A DNA stretch of 13,575 nucleotides from the NCBI GenBank assembly GCA_937966095.1, contig CALCKF010000103.1, positions 1 through 13,575 on the forward strand, written 5' to 3'. This stretch comes from an uncultured Eubacterium sp. Its GTDB lineage: Bacteria; Bacillota; Clostridia; Peptostreptococcales; Anaerovoracaceae. The notes under the pieces were generated by a model that was not told where the DNA came from, did no database searches, and saw nothing but the letters and a program-made list of their open reading frames with translations. Shown here piece after piece: positions 1-7,758 of this stretch; the stretch's first letter is position 1, and each line of letters starts with the position of its first letter. A program made the translations under genes and the position numbers.

Positions 1-10
1 GTAAAAATGG

Positions 11-56
11 AAAGGAGAGTATGATTTAGCTTCTAATTAATCATACAAGAAGCAAT
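11..56 (+). promoter_or_regulatory. Structured 5' leader of the surface-protein gene
   Basis: A strong Shine-Dalgarno-like AAAGGAG (11-17) lies 39 bases before the ATG at 57, too far for normal use. Between them sits a perfect 8-bp inverted repeat, GTATGATT (19-26) and AATCATAC (39-46). If this hairpin folds, the AAAGGAG is brought to about 11 unpaired bases from the ATG. The nearer AGAAG (48-52) is a weak alternative site. The AAAGGAG also stands 3 bases before an ATG ATT TAG mini-ORF (21-29). The repeats are seen; the role in translation is inferred. Confidence 0.4.
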
Positions 57-3000
57 ATGAGGAGAAAAAAGAGAAAAACAGGATCAAGGCTCGGGCTTAT
101 GCTGATCAGCCTGTGCCTGCTTGCAGGCCTGATACCTGTAACTGTATTTGCGGCGCAGCCGACGGTGACGTTCGGTGATGCATGGCGAAACACGAGGACC
201 GAAGTTCAGGTGGAATTTACCAGCGATACTACAGGTGAGTATTATTATGCTGTGACAGACCCGGCTGAATCAACGGCAACCCCAAATATCGATACTTCCG
301 GCGCAGGCACATCCTGTACGGCGGATGAGAAAGTAACGGTTACCGTTACTGATGTACCTGGCACCAGTGAATGTACGTTCTGGCTGGTTGTCAAGGGAGA
401 GGACGGCACCGTAAGTGAGCCAGCCCAAACGACCATTCCCGAATGGGACTGGTGGACATTGGATGAGTGCGGGCTTTTGACCCTCGAGTCCGACAAGGGC
501 CTGACCAACTGGAACGACTGGCTGAACAGTCAGGATTTGTATTATCAGTTCTATTATAAACAGTCCGTTACCGGCGTGAATATCTGGAAAGATGTAACAA
601 ATGTGAAAGGTAGCAGCTTTCCGGCAAGCGAATATCCGAACCTTGCCGCCTATACGGTGGAAGGCGGCAATACAGACTACTGCGTGGAGGACGGCGTTTT
701 GTATAACACAAGCAAAACATGGCTTGTGGCCTACCCCGGAGGAAAAACCGATACGGATTTTACCGTTCCGGACACCGTAACGAGCATTAGCAGTAAAGCT
801 TTTTACGGCAACACGAAATTGAAAAATATCACGGCAAACAAAGTGGGGATTGTGTCGCAGGCTTTTGCCGGGAGTACCATTGAAACTTTTTCTGCAAATG
901 AAATTGTCCGTATTGCCGATTGGTCCTTTAATAATTGTAGAAAACTCACTACAGTAACCGTGAAGGGCGGAGAAAGCTTCTACATTGATATGTACGCTTT
1001 TGAAAACTGCACGTCTCTCACGTCTTTTCCGTTTGATATGATTTCTGACAGCGGTGACTATGTGTTCAGAGGCTGCTCTTCCCTGACGGAGATACAGGTT
1101 CCCAATCGTGTCAACGATTCTATGTTTGCCGACTGCACCGGTCTGACGAAGATCACCGTTCCCGATACCGTTACCTTTATTGGTAACCGAGCGTTTGTTG
1201 GGTGCAGCAATCTTGTCAGCGTGACTTTTGAAAGCGCTACACCGCCGACAATTTTTAGTTCTGCGTTTAAACCTACACAGCCAGCTTTCCGCATCCATGT
1301 GCCGGAAGGCTCGGAGGATGCATATATTGAGGAGTTGGGAGAGGATTTCGCGCCGTACATACTGGACAATATTCAGCAGTATCCTCTCTATGTCAACGGC
1401 GAGCGTATCCGCAGCGACAATCTGATCGTAGCCTGCGGGGACGGCACGGCAGCGTTTGAACCAGCTACCAATACCCTTACGCTGACAAATGCAGCCATTA
1501 CCAAATACGGCGGCGAATACGGATATAGGGGAGCCATCAACTCAGGCTTTGAAAATCTTACCATCGTATTGGTGGGAGACAATACGATCAATACCGGGGG
1601 AGACAGCATCAACACAGATGTGGGGTGCAATCTCGTTATAACTGGCGACGGTACTCTTACCACAAACAGTCATTTGGATCTGGGCCGGAGCTCAGGTTAT
1701 GGCGGTAACAATGATACCGGCGATCTGATCATCGACGGCGCGACCGTCAATGTGGGGACCTATCTCTTTGTTCACCACAATATTACGTTTGAAAATGGGG
1801 CAAAGGTAAATGTAGCGGGTAAGATTACCGCCAATCACCAAAGCACTGTTACCCTTGACGGGGCGGCTACCTCTGTCAAGGCAAACGCTCTTTCCTTGGG
1901 AAATGGAAGCGGCTCCGATCAGACGGAATGCAAGTTTGTGCTTAACGACGGTAATTTAACCTTAAAAGACGGCGTTGAATACTATGAGGATCCCAAAACT
2001 GCAGTGTATTTTGATCCGAATGACCAGGGATTCATTGAACTGAATGGCGGTACGTTTATCACAGAGTCCGACTGCAAAGTGACAAATGCGATGGATGAAA
2101 ATATAACCGTTGCGGACACACTGGCTATTTATAACGGAAGCTGGGAGGATGGAAATCTCAAGATTGCCCTTCATGAACACAACCTTATATTTGTTCCGGG
2201 AAAACCGGCCACCTGCACTGAAGACGGAACAAAAGCGTACTATACTTGCTCTGTCTGCAACAAAGCCTTTGAAGATGAAGAAGGTACTACTGAGATCAAA
2301 GATCTGGACACCTGGAAAGTTATTCCTGCCGGACATACGCCGGCTTCTGACTGGAGCAGCGACGGAGAGAATCACTGGAAGATCTGTACGGTTTGTGATA
2401 AGGAAATCGAAGGAACCAAAGCAGCGCACACCTCTACCGGAATGAATGTCGCAACCTGTCAGCATAAGGCCGTGTGTGATGTCTGCGGAGCAGAGTACGG
2501 CGATCTGGGGGCTCACAATCCGTCAACCGTCTGGTCAAGCGATGAAACCGGACACTGGCATATCTGCCAGACTGAGGGCTGTACAGAAAAGTTAGATTTC
2601 GCAGCACATACCCCGGACCATAAAGGTCATGCGACTGACGAATATGCCATCAAATGTACGGAATGCGGCTATGAGATTGAAGCACAGCTTCCTCACACGC
2701 ATGTATTTGACCGGGAAGTAGCAACCGATGCATATAAGGCAACAAACGCCACCTGTCAGGAAAAGGCTGCCTACTATAAATCCTGTAAATGCGGCGCAAA
2801 GGGTACAGAAACCTTTGAGTATGGTGAATTGGGGGATCACAATTTCAAGTGGTTGATCGATAAAGAAGCCACAGCGACTGAAAAAGGTTCCAAGCATGAA
2901 GAATGCACGATATGTGGTTATAAAAAAGAGGCTGTTGAGATCCCGGTCATCGGGACACCGGCGGAACAGGGCGGTCCTGATGACACAGACTCTGCCCGGA

Positions 3001-3101
3001 CAGGTGATGAAAGTGATCTTATGCTGTGGATCACTCTGATGATACTGTCCGGAGGCGCGATCGGGGTAATGAAATATAAAAAGAAAAAACAATCGAACTA
3101 A
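57..3101 (+). CDS. Secreted BspA-like leucine-rich-repeat surface protein with C-terminal anchor
   Basis: The protein has 1014 residues and is predicted to be exported and anchored at the cell surface. Residues 1-33 form a signal peptide: a very basic start, a hydrophobic core, then VFAA. About 237-403 holds BspA-type LRR_5 repeats with recurring AF..C..L and ITVPDTVT units. About 440-600 is Gly/Asn/Thr-rich and beta-helical in look, resembling the Cthe_2159 carbohydrate-binding family; this assignment is tentative. About 728-955 carries repeated CxxC knuckles, often preceded by HW (ENHWKICTVC, TGHWHICQTEGC), as seen in other Clostridia surface proteins. The end has TGD (982-984), a membrane helix (about 988-1005) and a KYKKKK tail, a sortase-like layout lacking a canonical LPxTG. 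Known BspA relatives act in adhesion; the ligand here is unknown. It appears monocistronic, and its codon use is richer in G/C-ending codons than the hydrogenase to its right. Confidence 0.85.
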   Translation: MRRKKRKTGSRLGLMLISLCLLAGLIPVTVFAAQPTVTFGDAWRNTRTEVQVEFTSDTTGEYYYAVTDPAESTATPNIDTSGAGTSCTADEKVTVTVTDVPGTSECTFWLVVKGEDGTVSEPAQTTIPEWDWWTLDECGLLTLESDKGLTNWNDWLNSQDLYYQFYYKQSVTGVNIWKDVTNVKGSSFPASEYPNLAAYTVEGGNTDYCVEDGVLYNTSKTWLVAYPGGKTDTDFTVPDTVTSISSKAFYGNTKLKNITANKVGIVSQAFAGSTIETFSANEIVRIADWSFNNCRKLTTVTVKGGESFYIDMYAFENCTSLTSFPFDMISDSGDYVFRGCSSLTEIQVPNRVNDSMFADCTGLTKITVPDTVTFIGNRAFVGCSNLVSVTFESATPPTIFSSAFKPTQPAFRIHVPEGSEDAYIEELGEDFAPYILDNIQQYPLYVNGERIRSDNLIVACGDGTAAFEPATNTLTLTNAAITKYGGEYGYRGAINSGFENLTIVLVGDNTINTGGDSINTDVGCNLVITGDGTLTTNSHLDLGRSSGYGGNNDTGDLIIDGATVNVGTYLFVHHNITFENGAKVNVAGKITANHQSTVTLDGAATSVKANALSLGNGSGSDQTECKFVLNDGNLTLKDGVEYYEDPKTAVYFDPNDQGFIELNGGTFITESDCKVTNAMDENITVADTLAIYNGSWEDGNLKIALHEHNLIFVPGKPATCTEDGTKAYYTCSVCNKAFEDEEGTTEIKDLDTWKVIPAGHTPASDWSSDGENHWKICTVCDKEIEGTKAAHTSTGMNVATCQHKAVCDVCGAEYGDLGAHNPSTVWSSDETGHWHICQTEGCTEKLDFAAHTPDHKGHATDEYAIKCTECGYEIEAQLPHTHVFDREVATDAYKATNATCQEKAAYYKSCKCGAKGTETFEYGELGDHNFKWLIDKEATATEKGSKHEECTICGYKKEAVEIPVIGTPAEQGGPDDTDSARTGDESDLMLWITLMILSGGAIGVMKYKKKKQSN

Positions 3102-3115
3102 ACACTTAATAATTT

Positions 3116-3158
3116 AAAAAAGCGGTGACAGACTGATTCAGTCTGTCACCGCTTTTTT
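3116..3158. terminator. Strong bidirectional rho-independent terminator
   Basis: A 15-bp perfect inverted repeat (3122-3136 and 3138-3152, arms beginning GCGGTGACAGACTGA) is flanked by six A on the left (3116-3121) and six T on the right (3153-3158). It can terminate the surface-protein gene on the plus strand and the small cysteine-rich gene on the minus strand. Because only one base separates the arms, the innermost pairs must open to form the loop. Confidence 0.95.
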
Positions 3159-3168
3159 CGTTCCGGGA

Positions 3169-3375
3169 TCATTTATTCAGTACAAGCTTTGCGAAATGTT
3201 CGAAGCTCCAGTCGTCAAATCCTTCCACACTGTCAACGACCTTTAAAAAGAAACATTTTGGTATTTCACCGCATTTTACGCTGTCTTCCACACAGAGATC
3301 ACATCCCTGATCATGGTTGGCAGGATTGAATTCGCATCCGGTATCGGTACATGGGCAGAAAGCTGATCTTGTCAT
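3169..3375 (-). CDS. Small cysteine-rich protein (DUF6485-like)
   Basis: This 68-residue protein has cysteines at 7, 9, 14, 25, 28, 35 and 41 and ends its conserved part with GEIPKCFF. That spacing and the G-E-(L/I)-P-x-C-F-F signature match my memory of the DUF6485 family of small clostridial Cys-rich proteins; I could not search to confirm. The cysteines suggest a metal site, but the function is unknown. The start is well supported: AAGGAGG lies about 9 bases upstream (plus-strand 3385-3391), and an extended -10 promoter lies further up. It is convergent with the surface protein across a shared terminator and divergent from the hydrogenase. No signal peptide or membrane segment is visible. 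Confidence 0.7.
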   Translation of the reverse strand: MTRSAFCPCTDTGCEFNPANHDQGCDLCVEDSVKCGEIPKCFFLKVVDSVEGFDDWSFEHFAKLVLNK

Positions 3376-3420
3376 TTTGATTATCCTCCTTATTAAAAAG
3401 CTGGAAAAACATTTTATTAA

Positions 3421-3449
3421 ATTATATCATAATTCGGGTATGCTGTATA
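3421..3449 (-). promoter_or_regulatory. Promoter of the small cysteine-rich gene
   Basis: On the minus strand there is an extended -10, TGATATAAT (TATAAT at 3426-3421), with a 4-of-6 -35 match TATACA (3449-3444) 17 bases upstream. The same 14-base string ATTATATCATAATT recurs at 9226-9239. Confidence 0.55.
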
Positions 3450-3467
3450 TCGGCGTTAAAATTTTCA

Positions 3468-3496
3468 TTTACAATTATCATAAGGTAATTTATCAT
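3468..3496 (+). promoter_or_regulatory. Promoter of the hydrogenase gene
   Basis: TTTACA (3468-3473) and TATCAT (3491-3496) are separated by 17 bases and lie about 40 bases before the start codon. The two promoters in this gap diverge. No clear operator dyad was seen here. Confidence 0.6.
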
Positions 3497-3536
3497 ATAG
3501 TCAGGAAGTTGTTTTATTTTTAACAGAGAGGTTTTT

Positions 3537-4973
3537 ATGAGAATTTTTGATACTAATGTACAGGAACTTAAGTATATGGTGCTGATGGAGCTCGCATGGC
3601 AGACATGGAGGGGAAACGATGCCTTTTCAGTCTTCAATGAGATCGCAAATGAGATCGTTAAAAAAGAAAAACCTCCTATGAGCTGCTGTATATACAAAGA
3701 CAGAGCCATAGTTGCTGAAAGGATAAGGATCGCGCTGGGAGGCAATAAAAACGATCCAAATGTGATACAGGTAATAGATATCGCTTGTGACGAATGTCCT
3801 GTTGCGGGACATGTGGTGACGGATCTGTGCAGGGGATGTGTCGCTCACAGATGTGCTGATGCGTGCAAACCGGGAGCGATCGTCTTTGATGATGAACAGA
3901 TGGCGCATATAGATAAGCAGAAATGTGTGGAGTGCGGGAAATGTGCAGATGCATGCCCTTACAGCGCGATAACCAATTTCAAAAGACCGTGTGAAAAAGC
4001 ATGCAAGGTGGATGCTATATACATGGCCAAGGATGGAGTTGCGACAATAGACAGTGAAAAATGCATCGCCTGCGGTGCCTGTGTATATCAGTGTCCGTTT
4101 GGCGCTACCCTTGATGTGTCAAGTATAACTGATATAATAAAAGCTATAATGGCGAGTGAAAATAATACGAAATTCAAAGTGTATGCGATGGTGGCACCGG
4201 CGATAGCAAGCCAGTTCACATATGCAAAGCCGGGACAGGTGATAACGGCAATAAAAGAGCTGGGATTTTATTCCGTTGAAGAGGTGGCGCTTGGAGCTGA
4301 TATCGTTGCTTATAATGAAGCCGGGGAATTCGAAGAGGGGAAGCTTATGACATCGTCGTGCTGCCCTGCGTTTGTCAAATATATAAAAACCAGGTTTCCT
4401 GAACTGGAGGAGAATATTTCTTCCAGCCTTTCTCCTATGGCAGAGGCAGGTAAACTGATAAAAAGACATGACCCTGACGGGATCGTGGTATTTATAGGAC
4501 CCTGCACTGCTAAGAAGAGCGAGATAAAGGATCCCGATGTCGCAAAATATGTTGATTATGTAATGACCTTCGAGGAGCTTCAGGCAATGATAGACAGCAA
4601 AGATATAATAGTGGATGAACTGCCTGAAACGGATCTTGCTACAGCATCGTATTTCGGGAGGATATTCGCAAGATCCGGAGGCGTTGCCGAAGCGGTATCT
4701 GAAGCTGTAAAGGAAAGGTCGGGAGATATGGTCGATATAAATCCTATAGTATGTGACGGAATAGAACAGTGCAGGACAGCCCTGCTGAAAGCCAGCAAAG
4801 GCGTGCTGCCGAATAATTTCATAGAAGGTATGGTATGCACCGGCGGATGTATAGGAGGAGCCGCCTGCCTCAGCCATGGAAAGACAGACAGAAGAGGGAT
4901 AGATGCATATAGCCAGAGTGCAAGGATAAAGGATATACAGACTGCTGTAAAGCAGGCAAATGAAAGAGAGTAG
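3537..4973 (+). CDS. Monomeric [FeFe] hydrogenase, group-B-like
   Basis: This 478-residue cytoplasmic iron-sulfur protein is predicted to interconvert protons and H2 using ferredoxin-type electrons. The N-terminal half carries 4Fe-4S motifs: C98/C101/C106/C110 (an unusual x4 spacing), C130/C133/C136/C140, C152/C156, and C176/C179/C182/C186, plus C84/C87. The H-cluster domain has all three motifs: TSSCCPAF (C275, C276), GPCTAKKSE (C323, K326, E329) and EGMVCTGGCIGG (C434, C438). Glycine replaces the first methionine of the classic MPCxxKxxE, and the chain ends about 40 residues after motif 3. These traits fit the group B / ferredoxin-linked monomeric class rather than CpI-like group A. AGAGAGG lies 5 bases before the ATG. 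The gene stands alone; maturases HydE/F/G are not in the window. Isoleucine ATA and arginine AGA/AGG codons are frequent. Confidence 0.85.
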   Translation: MRIFDTNVQELKYMVLMELAWQTWRGNDAFSVFNEIANEIVKKEKPPMSCCIYKDRAIVAERIRIALGGNKNDPNVIQVIDIACDECPVAGHVVTDLCRGCVAHRCADACKPGAIVFDDEQMAHIDKQKCVECGKCADACPYSAITNFKRPCEKACKVDAIYMAKDGVATIDSEKCIACGACVYQCPFGATLDVSSITDIIKAIMASENNTKFKVYAMVAPAIASQFTYAKPGQVITAIKELGFYSVEEVALGADIVAYNEAGEFEEGKLMTSSCCPAFVKYIKTRFPELEENISSSLSPMAEAGKLIKRHDPDGIVVFIGPCTAKKSEIKDPDVAKYVDYVMTFEELQAMIDSKDIIVDELPETDLATASYFGRIFARSGGVAEAVSEAVKERSGDMVDINPIVCDGIEQCRTALLKASKGVLPNNFIEGMVCTGGCIGGAACLSHGKTDRRGIDAYSQSARIKDIQTAVKQANERE

Positions 4974-4979
4974 ATCATG

Positions 4980-5855
4980 TCAGGATATCCTTTGAAGCTC
5001 TTCGAGAAATTTTTTGGCGGCAGATGAAAAAACCTGAGACTTCTTCCATGCGATAAAAAGGTCTGCTTTTATTTCCGGTTCAAAAGGTATGAAGCATAAA
5101 GTGCCGTCACCTGCGGTATTTATCAGTTTATCTATACATATAACGTATCCAAGGCCCTCTTCCGCCATGAGAGCGGCATTATATATTAGATTGTAGGTCC
5201 CTGCTATATTCAGACTGTCAAAGGAACGACCCAGCCATCCTGACAGCTCATTATGGATGAGAGCCTGTCTGGAGCAGATCAGAGGGATTCCGGCAAGATC
5301 GTCAGGGCCTATATGGTGGAGGTGAGCCATTGGATCGTCCTTTCTCATAGCCAGCCCCCATATGTCATATTCCGGAAGCTTCATATAATCATATTTCTGC
5401 ATGTTTACAATGCCGACAAACAGTGCGAAATCCAAGAGCCCTTTATCCAGGCGATCAGATACATCTTCTCCGTTGCCGCTGTAGAGATGAAACCGGATAT
5501 TTGGGTTTCTTGATATGATTTTTTTCAATATTTCTGCAACATTGTGAACAGCCCTGGTCTCGCCGCTTCCGATAAATATGTCTCCGCTTACGGCATGACT
5601 GTCCGTATAAAATTCAGCCTCTGTCTTATCGGCGAGATCAACGATTTCCTGGGCTCTTTTGCGGAGAAACATACCGTCTTCAGTCAGTGTTATTTTGCGG
5701 TGGCCTCTTATTAAAAGAGGCTTGCCAAGCTCACTTTCAAGTGCCATTATCTGTTTTGAAAGAGTAGGCTGGGTAACGTGAAGTGCCTCTGCCGCAGCTG
5801 TTATACTTTCCTCTTTTGCCACTGCCAGAAAATATCGTAAAACGCGAAGCTCCAT
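4980..5855 (-). CDS. LysR-family transcriptional regulator
   Basis: The product is a 291-residue LysR-type regulator. Its N-terminal winged helix-turn-helix (about 1-60) reads MELRVLRYFLAVAKEES, then ITAAAEALHVTQPTLSKQI, the typical family start. The rest is a periplasmic-binding-protein-like effector domain. I choose the ATG at 5855 because AAAGGAG sits 5 bases upstream; an upstream ATG at 5879 would add 8 unlikely residues. It converges on the hydrogenase with only 6 bases between the stop codons, and it diverges from the acetyltransferase/aldo-keto reductase operon. LysR regulators commonly control the divergent operon and themselves, so that operon is the likely target. The effector cannot be told from sequence. 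Confidence 0.9.
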   Translation of the reverse strand: MELRVLRYFLAVAKEESITAAAEALHVTQPTLSKQIMALESELGKPLLIRGHRKITLTEDGMFLRKRAQEIVDLADKTEAEFYTDSHAVSGDIFIGSGETRAVHNVAEILKKIISRNPNIRFHLYSGNGEDVSDRLDKGLLDFALFVGIVNMQKYDYMKLPEYDIWGLAMRKDDPMAHLHHIGPDDLAGIPLICSRQALIHNELSGWLGRSFDSLNIAGTYNLIYNAALMAEEGLGYVICIDKLINTAGDGTLCFIPFEPEIKADLFIAWKKSQVFSSAAKKFLEELQRIS

Positions 5856-5912
5856 AATTTCTCCTTTCTCGATGACCATTGATGATAAATATTCAATATA
5901 AAATCATAATAG

Positions 5913-5940
5913 ATTATAACATTCTTAAAAGCTATGGCAA
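5913..5940 (-). promoter_or_regulatory. Promoter of the LysR gene
   Basis: On the minus strand TTGCCA (5940-5935) and TATAAT (5918-5913) are 16 bases apart, giving a leader of roughly 50 bases. A small dyad AATC-N6-GATT (5902-5915) overlaps the -10 and could bind a regulator. Confidence 0.6.
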
Positions 5941-5958
5941 CAGATAATTTATAAGTAT

Positions 5959-5987
5959 TTGTTATTGGCCTGCACAGAACATATAAT
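5959..5987 (+). promoter_or_regulatory. Promoter of the acetyltransferase/aldo-keto reductase operon
   Basis: TTGTTA (5959-5964) and a consensus TATAAT (5982-5987) are 17 bases apart, about 36 bases before the first ATG. It diverges from the LysR promoter, with the two -35 boxes about 18 bases apart. This is the geometry expected for LysR control. Confidence 0.7.
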
Positions 5988-6010
5988 ATTATTAAAAGAA
6001 TAATATTATA
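5982..6010 (+). repeat. 12-bp perfect inverted repeat over the -10 box and leader
   Basis: TATAATATTATT (5982-5993) and AATAATATTATA (5999-6010) are exact reverse complements separated by AAAAG. The left arm contains the -10 box and the right arm ends immediately before the GAAGGAG ribosome binding site (6011-6017). It could be an operator. The complete left arm would not be transcribed from this promoter, so an RNA hairpin is less likely. Confidence 0.65.
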
Positions 6011-6022
6011 GAAGGAGAAAAT

Positions 6023-6625
6023 ATGAAGCTGAATGAATACATAGACATACTTAACAGCGGAAAATGGATAAGAGGCGGATCAGATGTGCATCAATATATG
6101 CACGGGGCATCTCAGGAGGCCTTAAAGATAACAGCGGAACTTAACGGCAGGTATCATACGCCTGAAGAGATCAGAGATATATTTTCTGAGCTTACCGGTA
6201 GAGATGTCGATGAGAGCTTTGCCTTATTTCCTCCGTTTTACACAGACTTCGGAAAAAATATAAAGCTGGGTAAAAATGTCTTTATAAACATGGGCTGCAA
6301 GTTTCAGGATCAGGGCGGGATAAGCATAGGAAACGGCGTCCTAATAGGGCATAATGTAGTGATGGCGACGATAAATCACAATATGGATCCTGAAAACAGG
6401 GGAGATATGAAGCCGTCGCCGATAAAAATCGGCAATAATGTATGGATAGGATCCAATGTTACGATATTGCCCGGAGTAACTGTGGGAGACGGTTCGGTGA
6501 TAGCTGCAGGTTCGGTCGTAAACAGAGATATCCCATCGTATACGGTCGCAGCAGGTGTTCCTGCAAGAATTCTCAAAACGATAGATGAAGATTATTCAGG
6601 AAAGGATGAAAGAAATGATCTATAA
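6023..6625 (+). CDS. Hexapeptide-repeat O-acetyltransferase (maltose/galactoside acetyltransferase type)
   Basis: This 200-residue protein is a left-handed beta-helix acetyltransferase that would move an acetyl group from acetyl-CoA to a hydroxyl of a sugar-like acceptor. An N-terminal helical cap (about 1-60) precedes hexapeptide repeats (about 78-180) such as IKIGNNVWIGSNV and VTVGDGSVIAAGSVV. H119 in INHNMDP fills the place of the catalytic histidine of LacA/Maa enzymes. The ending VAAGVPARILKTI is typical of the family. GAAGGAG lies 5 bases before the ATG. It is the first gene of an operon, and its last 11 bases overlap the next gene. The acceptor is unknown; the family is notoriously broad, so a role shared with the aldo/keto reductase is only inferred from context. 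Confidence 0.88.
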   Translation: MKLNEYIDILNSGKWIRGGSDVHQYMHGASQEALKITAELNGRYHTPEEIRDIFSELTGRDVDESFALFPPFYTDFGKNIKLGKNVFINMGCKFQDQGGISIGNGVLIGHNVVMATINHNMDPENRGDMKPSPIKIGNNVWIGSNVTILPGVTVGDGSVIAAGSVVNRDIPSYTVAAGVPARILKTIDEDYSGKDERNDL

Positions 6626-7748
6626 GGAATTCAAAAATATGAAATTATCAGCGCTTGGAATGGGCATGATGCGGCTGCCGGTCATAGACGGAGATGATAC
6701 TAAGATAGATATGAAAAAGGCTGTGGAAATTATCGGGTACGCAATGGAGAATGGCGTAAATTATTATGATACAGCGTGGGGATATCATGGAGAGAATTCG
6801 GAATACGCAGTAAAGGAAGCATTGGGCAGATATCCAAGAAGCGATTATTATCTGGCGGACAAATTTCCAGGATATGATCTTTCAAATATGGATAAAGTGG
6901 AGAGCATATTCGAGAGGCAGCTGGAAAAATGCGGTGTAGATTACTTTGATTTTTACCTGTTCCACAATGTGTGTGAAATGAATATAAACCAGTATCTGGA
7001 CGAAAAATACGGGATAATGGATTATCTGAGGAAACAGAAAGAAAACGGAAGGATAAAACATCTGGGATTTTCCGTGCATGGAAATATCGATACGACTGGA
7101 AAATTCCTTGAAAAATACGGTGCACATATGGAATTCTGCCAGATTCAGCTCAATTATCTGGATCTGAAATTTCAGGATGCGGAAGCCAAACTGAAACTTC
7201 TTTCGGAGTGGGATATCCCGATATGGGTAATGGAGCCGCTAAGAGGAGGGATGCTGACATCGCTTAACGACGATCAGCGATCTGTTCTGGAAAATATAAA
7301 GCCGGGGATTTCTCCGGCAGAATGGGCTTTCCGTTTCATACAGTCAGTGCCGGGAGTTGTGGTGACATTATCGGGAATGTCTGATATGGAGCAGATAAAA
7401 GATAATATCAGGATATTTGAAAAAGATGCTCCATTGGATGAGAAAGGGATGGAGGCTCTGCGGGATATAGCGGATGATATGCTTGCTGCAAAAATACTTC
7501 CCTGTACAGCATGTCATTACTGTACATCTCATTGTCCGCAAAATCTTGACATACCGACTTTATTGAAATTATACAATGAACACAGTTTTACAGACGGGGG
7601 CTTCCTTGCTCCAATGGCGCTTGAGGCCATGCCTGAAGACAAACGCCCCGGAGCATGTATAGGATGCAGGCAGTGTGAGAGCGTATGTCCTCAACAGATA
7701 AAAATATCTGAAGCTATGGCTGATTTTACAGAGAAACTGAAAAAATGA
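6615..7748 (+). CDS. Aldo/keto reductase with C-terminal 2x[4Fe-4S] ferredoxin domain
   Basis: The product (377 residues from the chosen start) joins an aldo/keto reductase barrel (about 1-285) to a ferredoxin-like tail. The catalytic tetrad is visible as D52, Y57, K83 and H117 (YYDTAWGYH, LADKFPG, YLFHN). The tail has two CxxCxxCxxxCP motifs, C297/C300/C303/C307 and C348/C351/C354/C358, which should hold two 4Fe-4S clusters. Such fusions are common in anaerobes and are thought to pass electrons between ferredoxin and a carbonyl substrate; the substrate is not known. I prefer ATG 6615 (MIYKEFKNMKLSALGMG); ATG 6606 is possible and 6585 unlikely. It overlaps the acetyltransferase by 11 bases, which suggests translational coupling. 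It converges on the SDR gene with 10 bases between. Confidence 0.88.
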   Translation: MIYKEFKNMKLSALGMGMMRLPVIDGDDTKIDMKKAVEIIGYAMENGVNYYDTAWGYHGENSEYAVKEALGRYPRSDYYLADKFPGYDLSNMDKVESIFERQLEKCGVDYFDFYLFHNVCEMNINQYLDEKYGIMDYLRKQKENGRIKHLGFSVHGNIDTTGKFLEKYGAHMEFCQIQLNYLDLKFQDAEAKLKLLSEWDIPIWVMEPLRGGMLTSLNDDQRSVLENIKPGISPAEWAFRFIQSVPGVVVTLSGMSDMEQIKDNIRIFEKDAPLDEKGMEALRDIADDMLAAKILPCTACHYCTSHCPQNLDIPTLLKLYNEHSFTDGGFLAPMALEAMPEDKRPGACIGCRQCESVCPQQIKISEAMADFTEKLKK

Positions 7749-7758
7749 TATGCTTATA

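Noticed and set aside
270..1298. Long minus-strand open frame (342 codons) opposite the surface-protein gene
   Set aside because: It has no ribosome binding site, its protein is Arg/His/Cys-rich without recognisable motifs, and the plus-strand frame clearly codes. It is a shadow of repetitive codon use.
4974..4979. Terminator between the hydrogenase and LysR genes
   Set aside because: Only 6 bases separate the stops and no hairpin with a T tract was seen; transcripts probably overlap.
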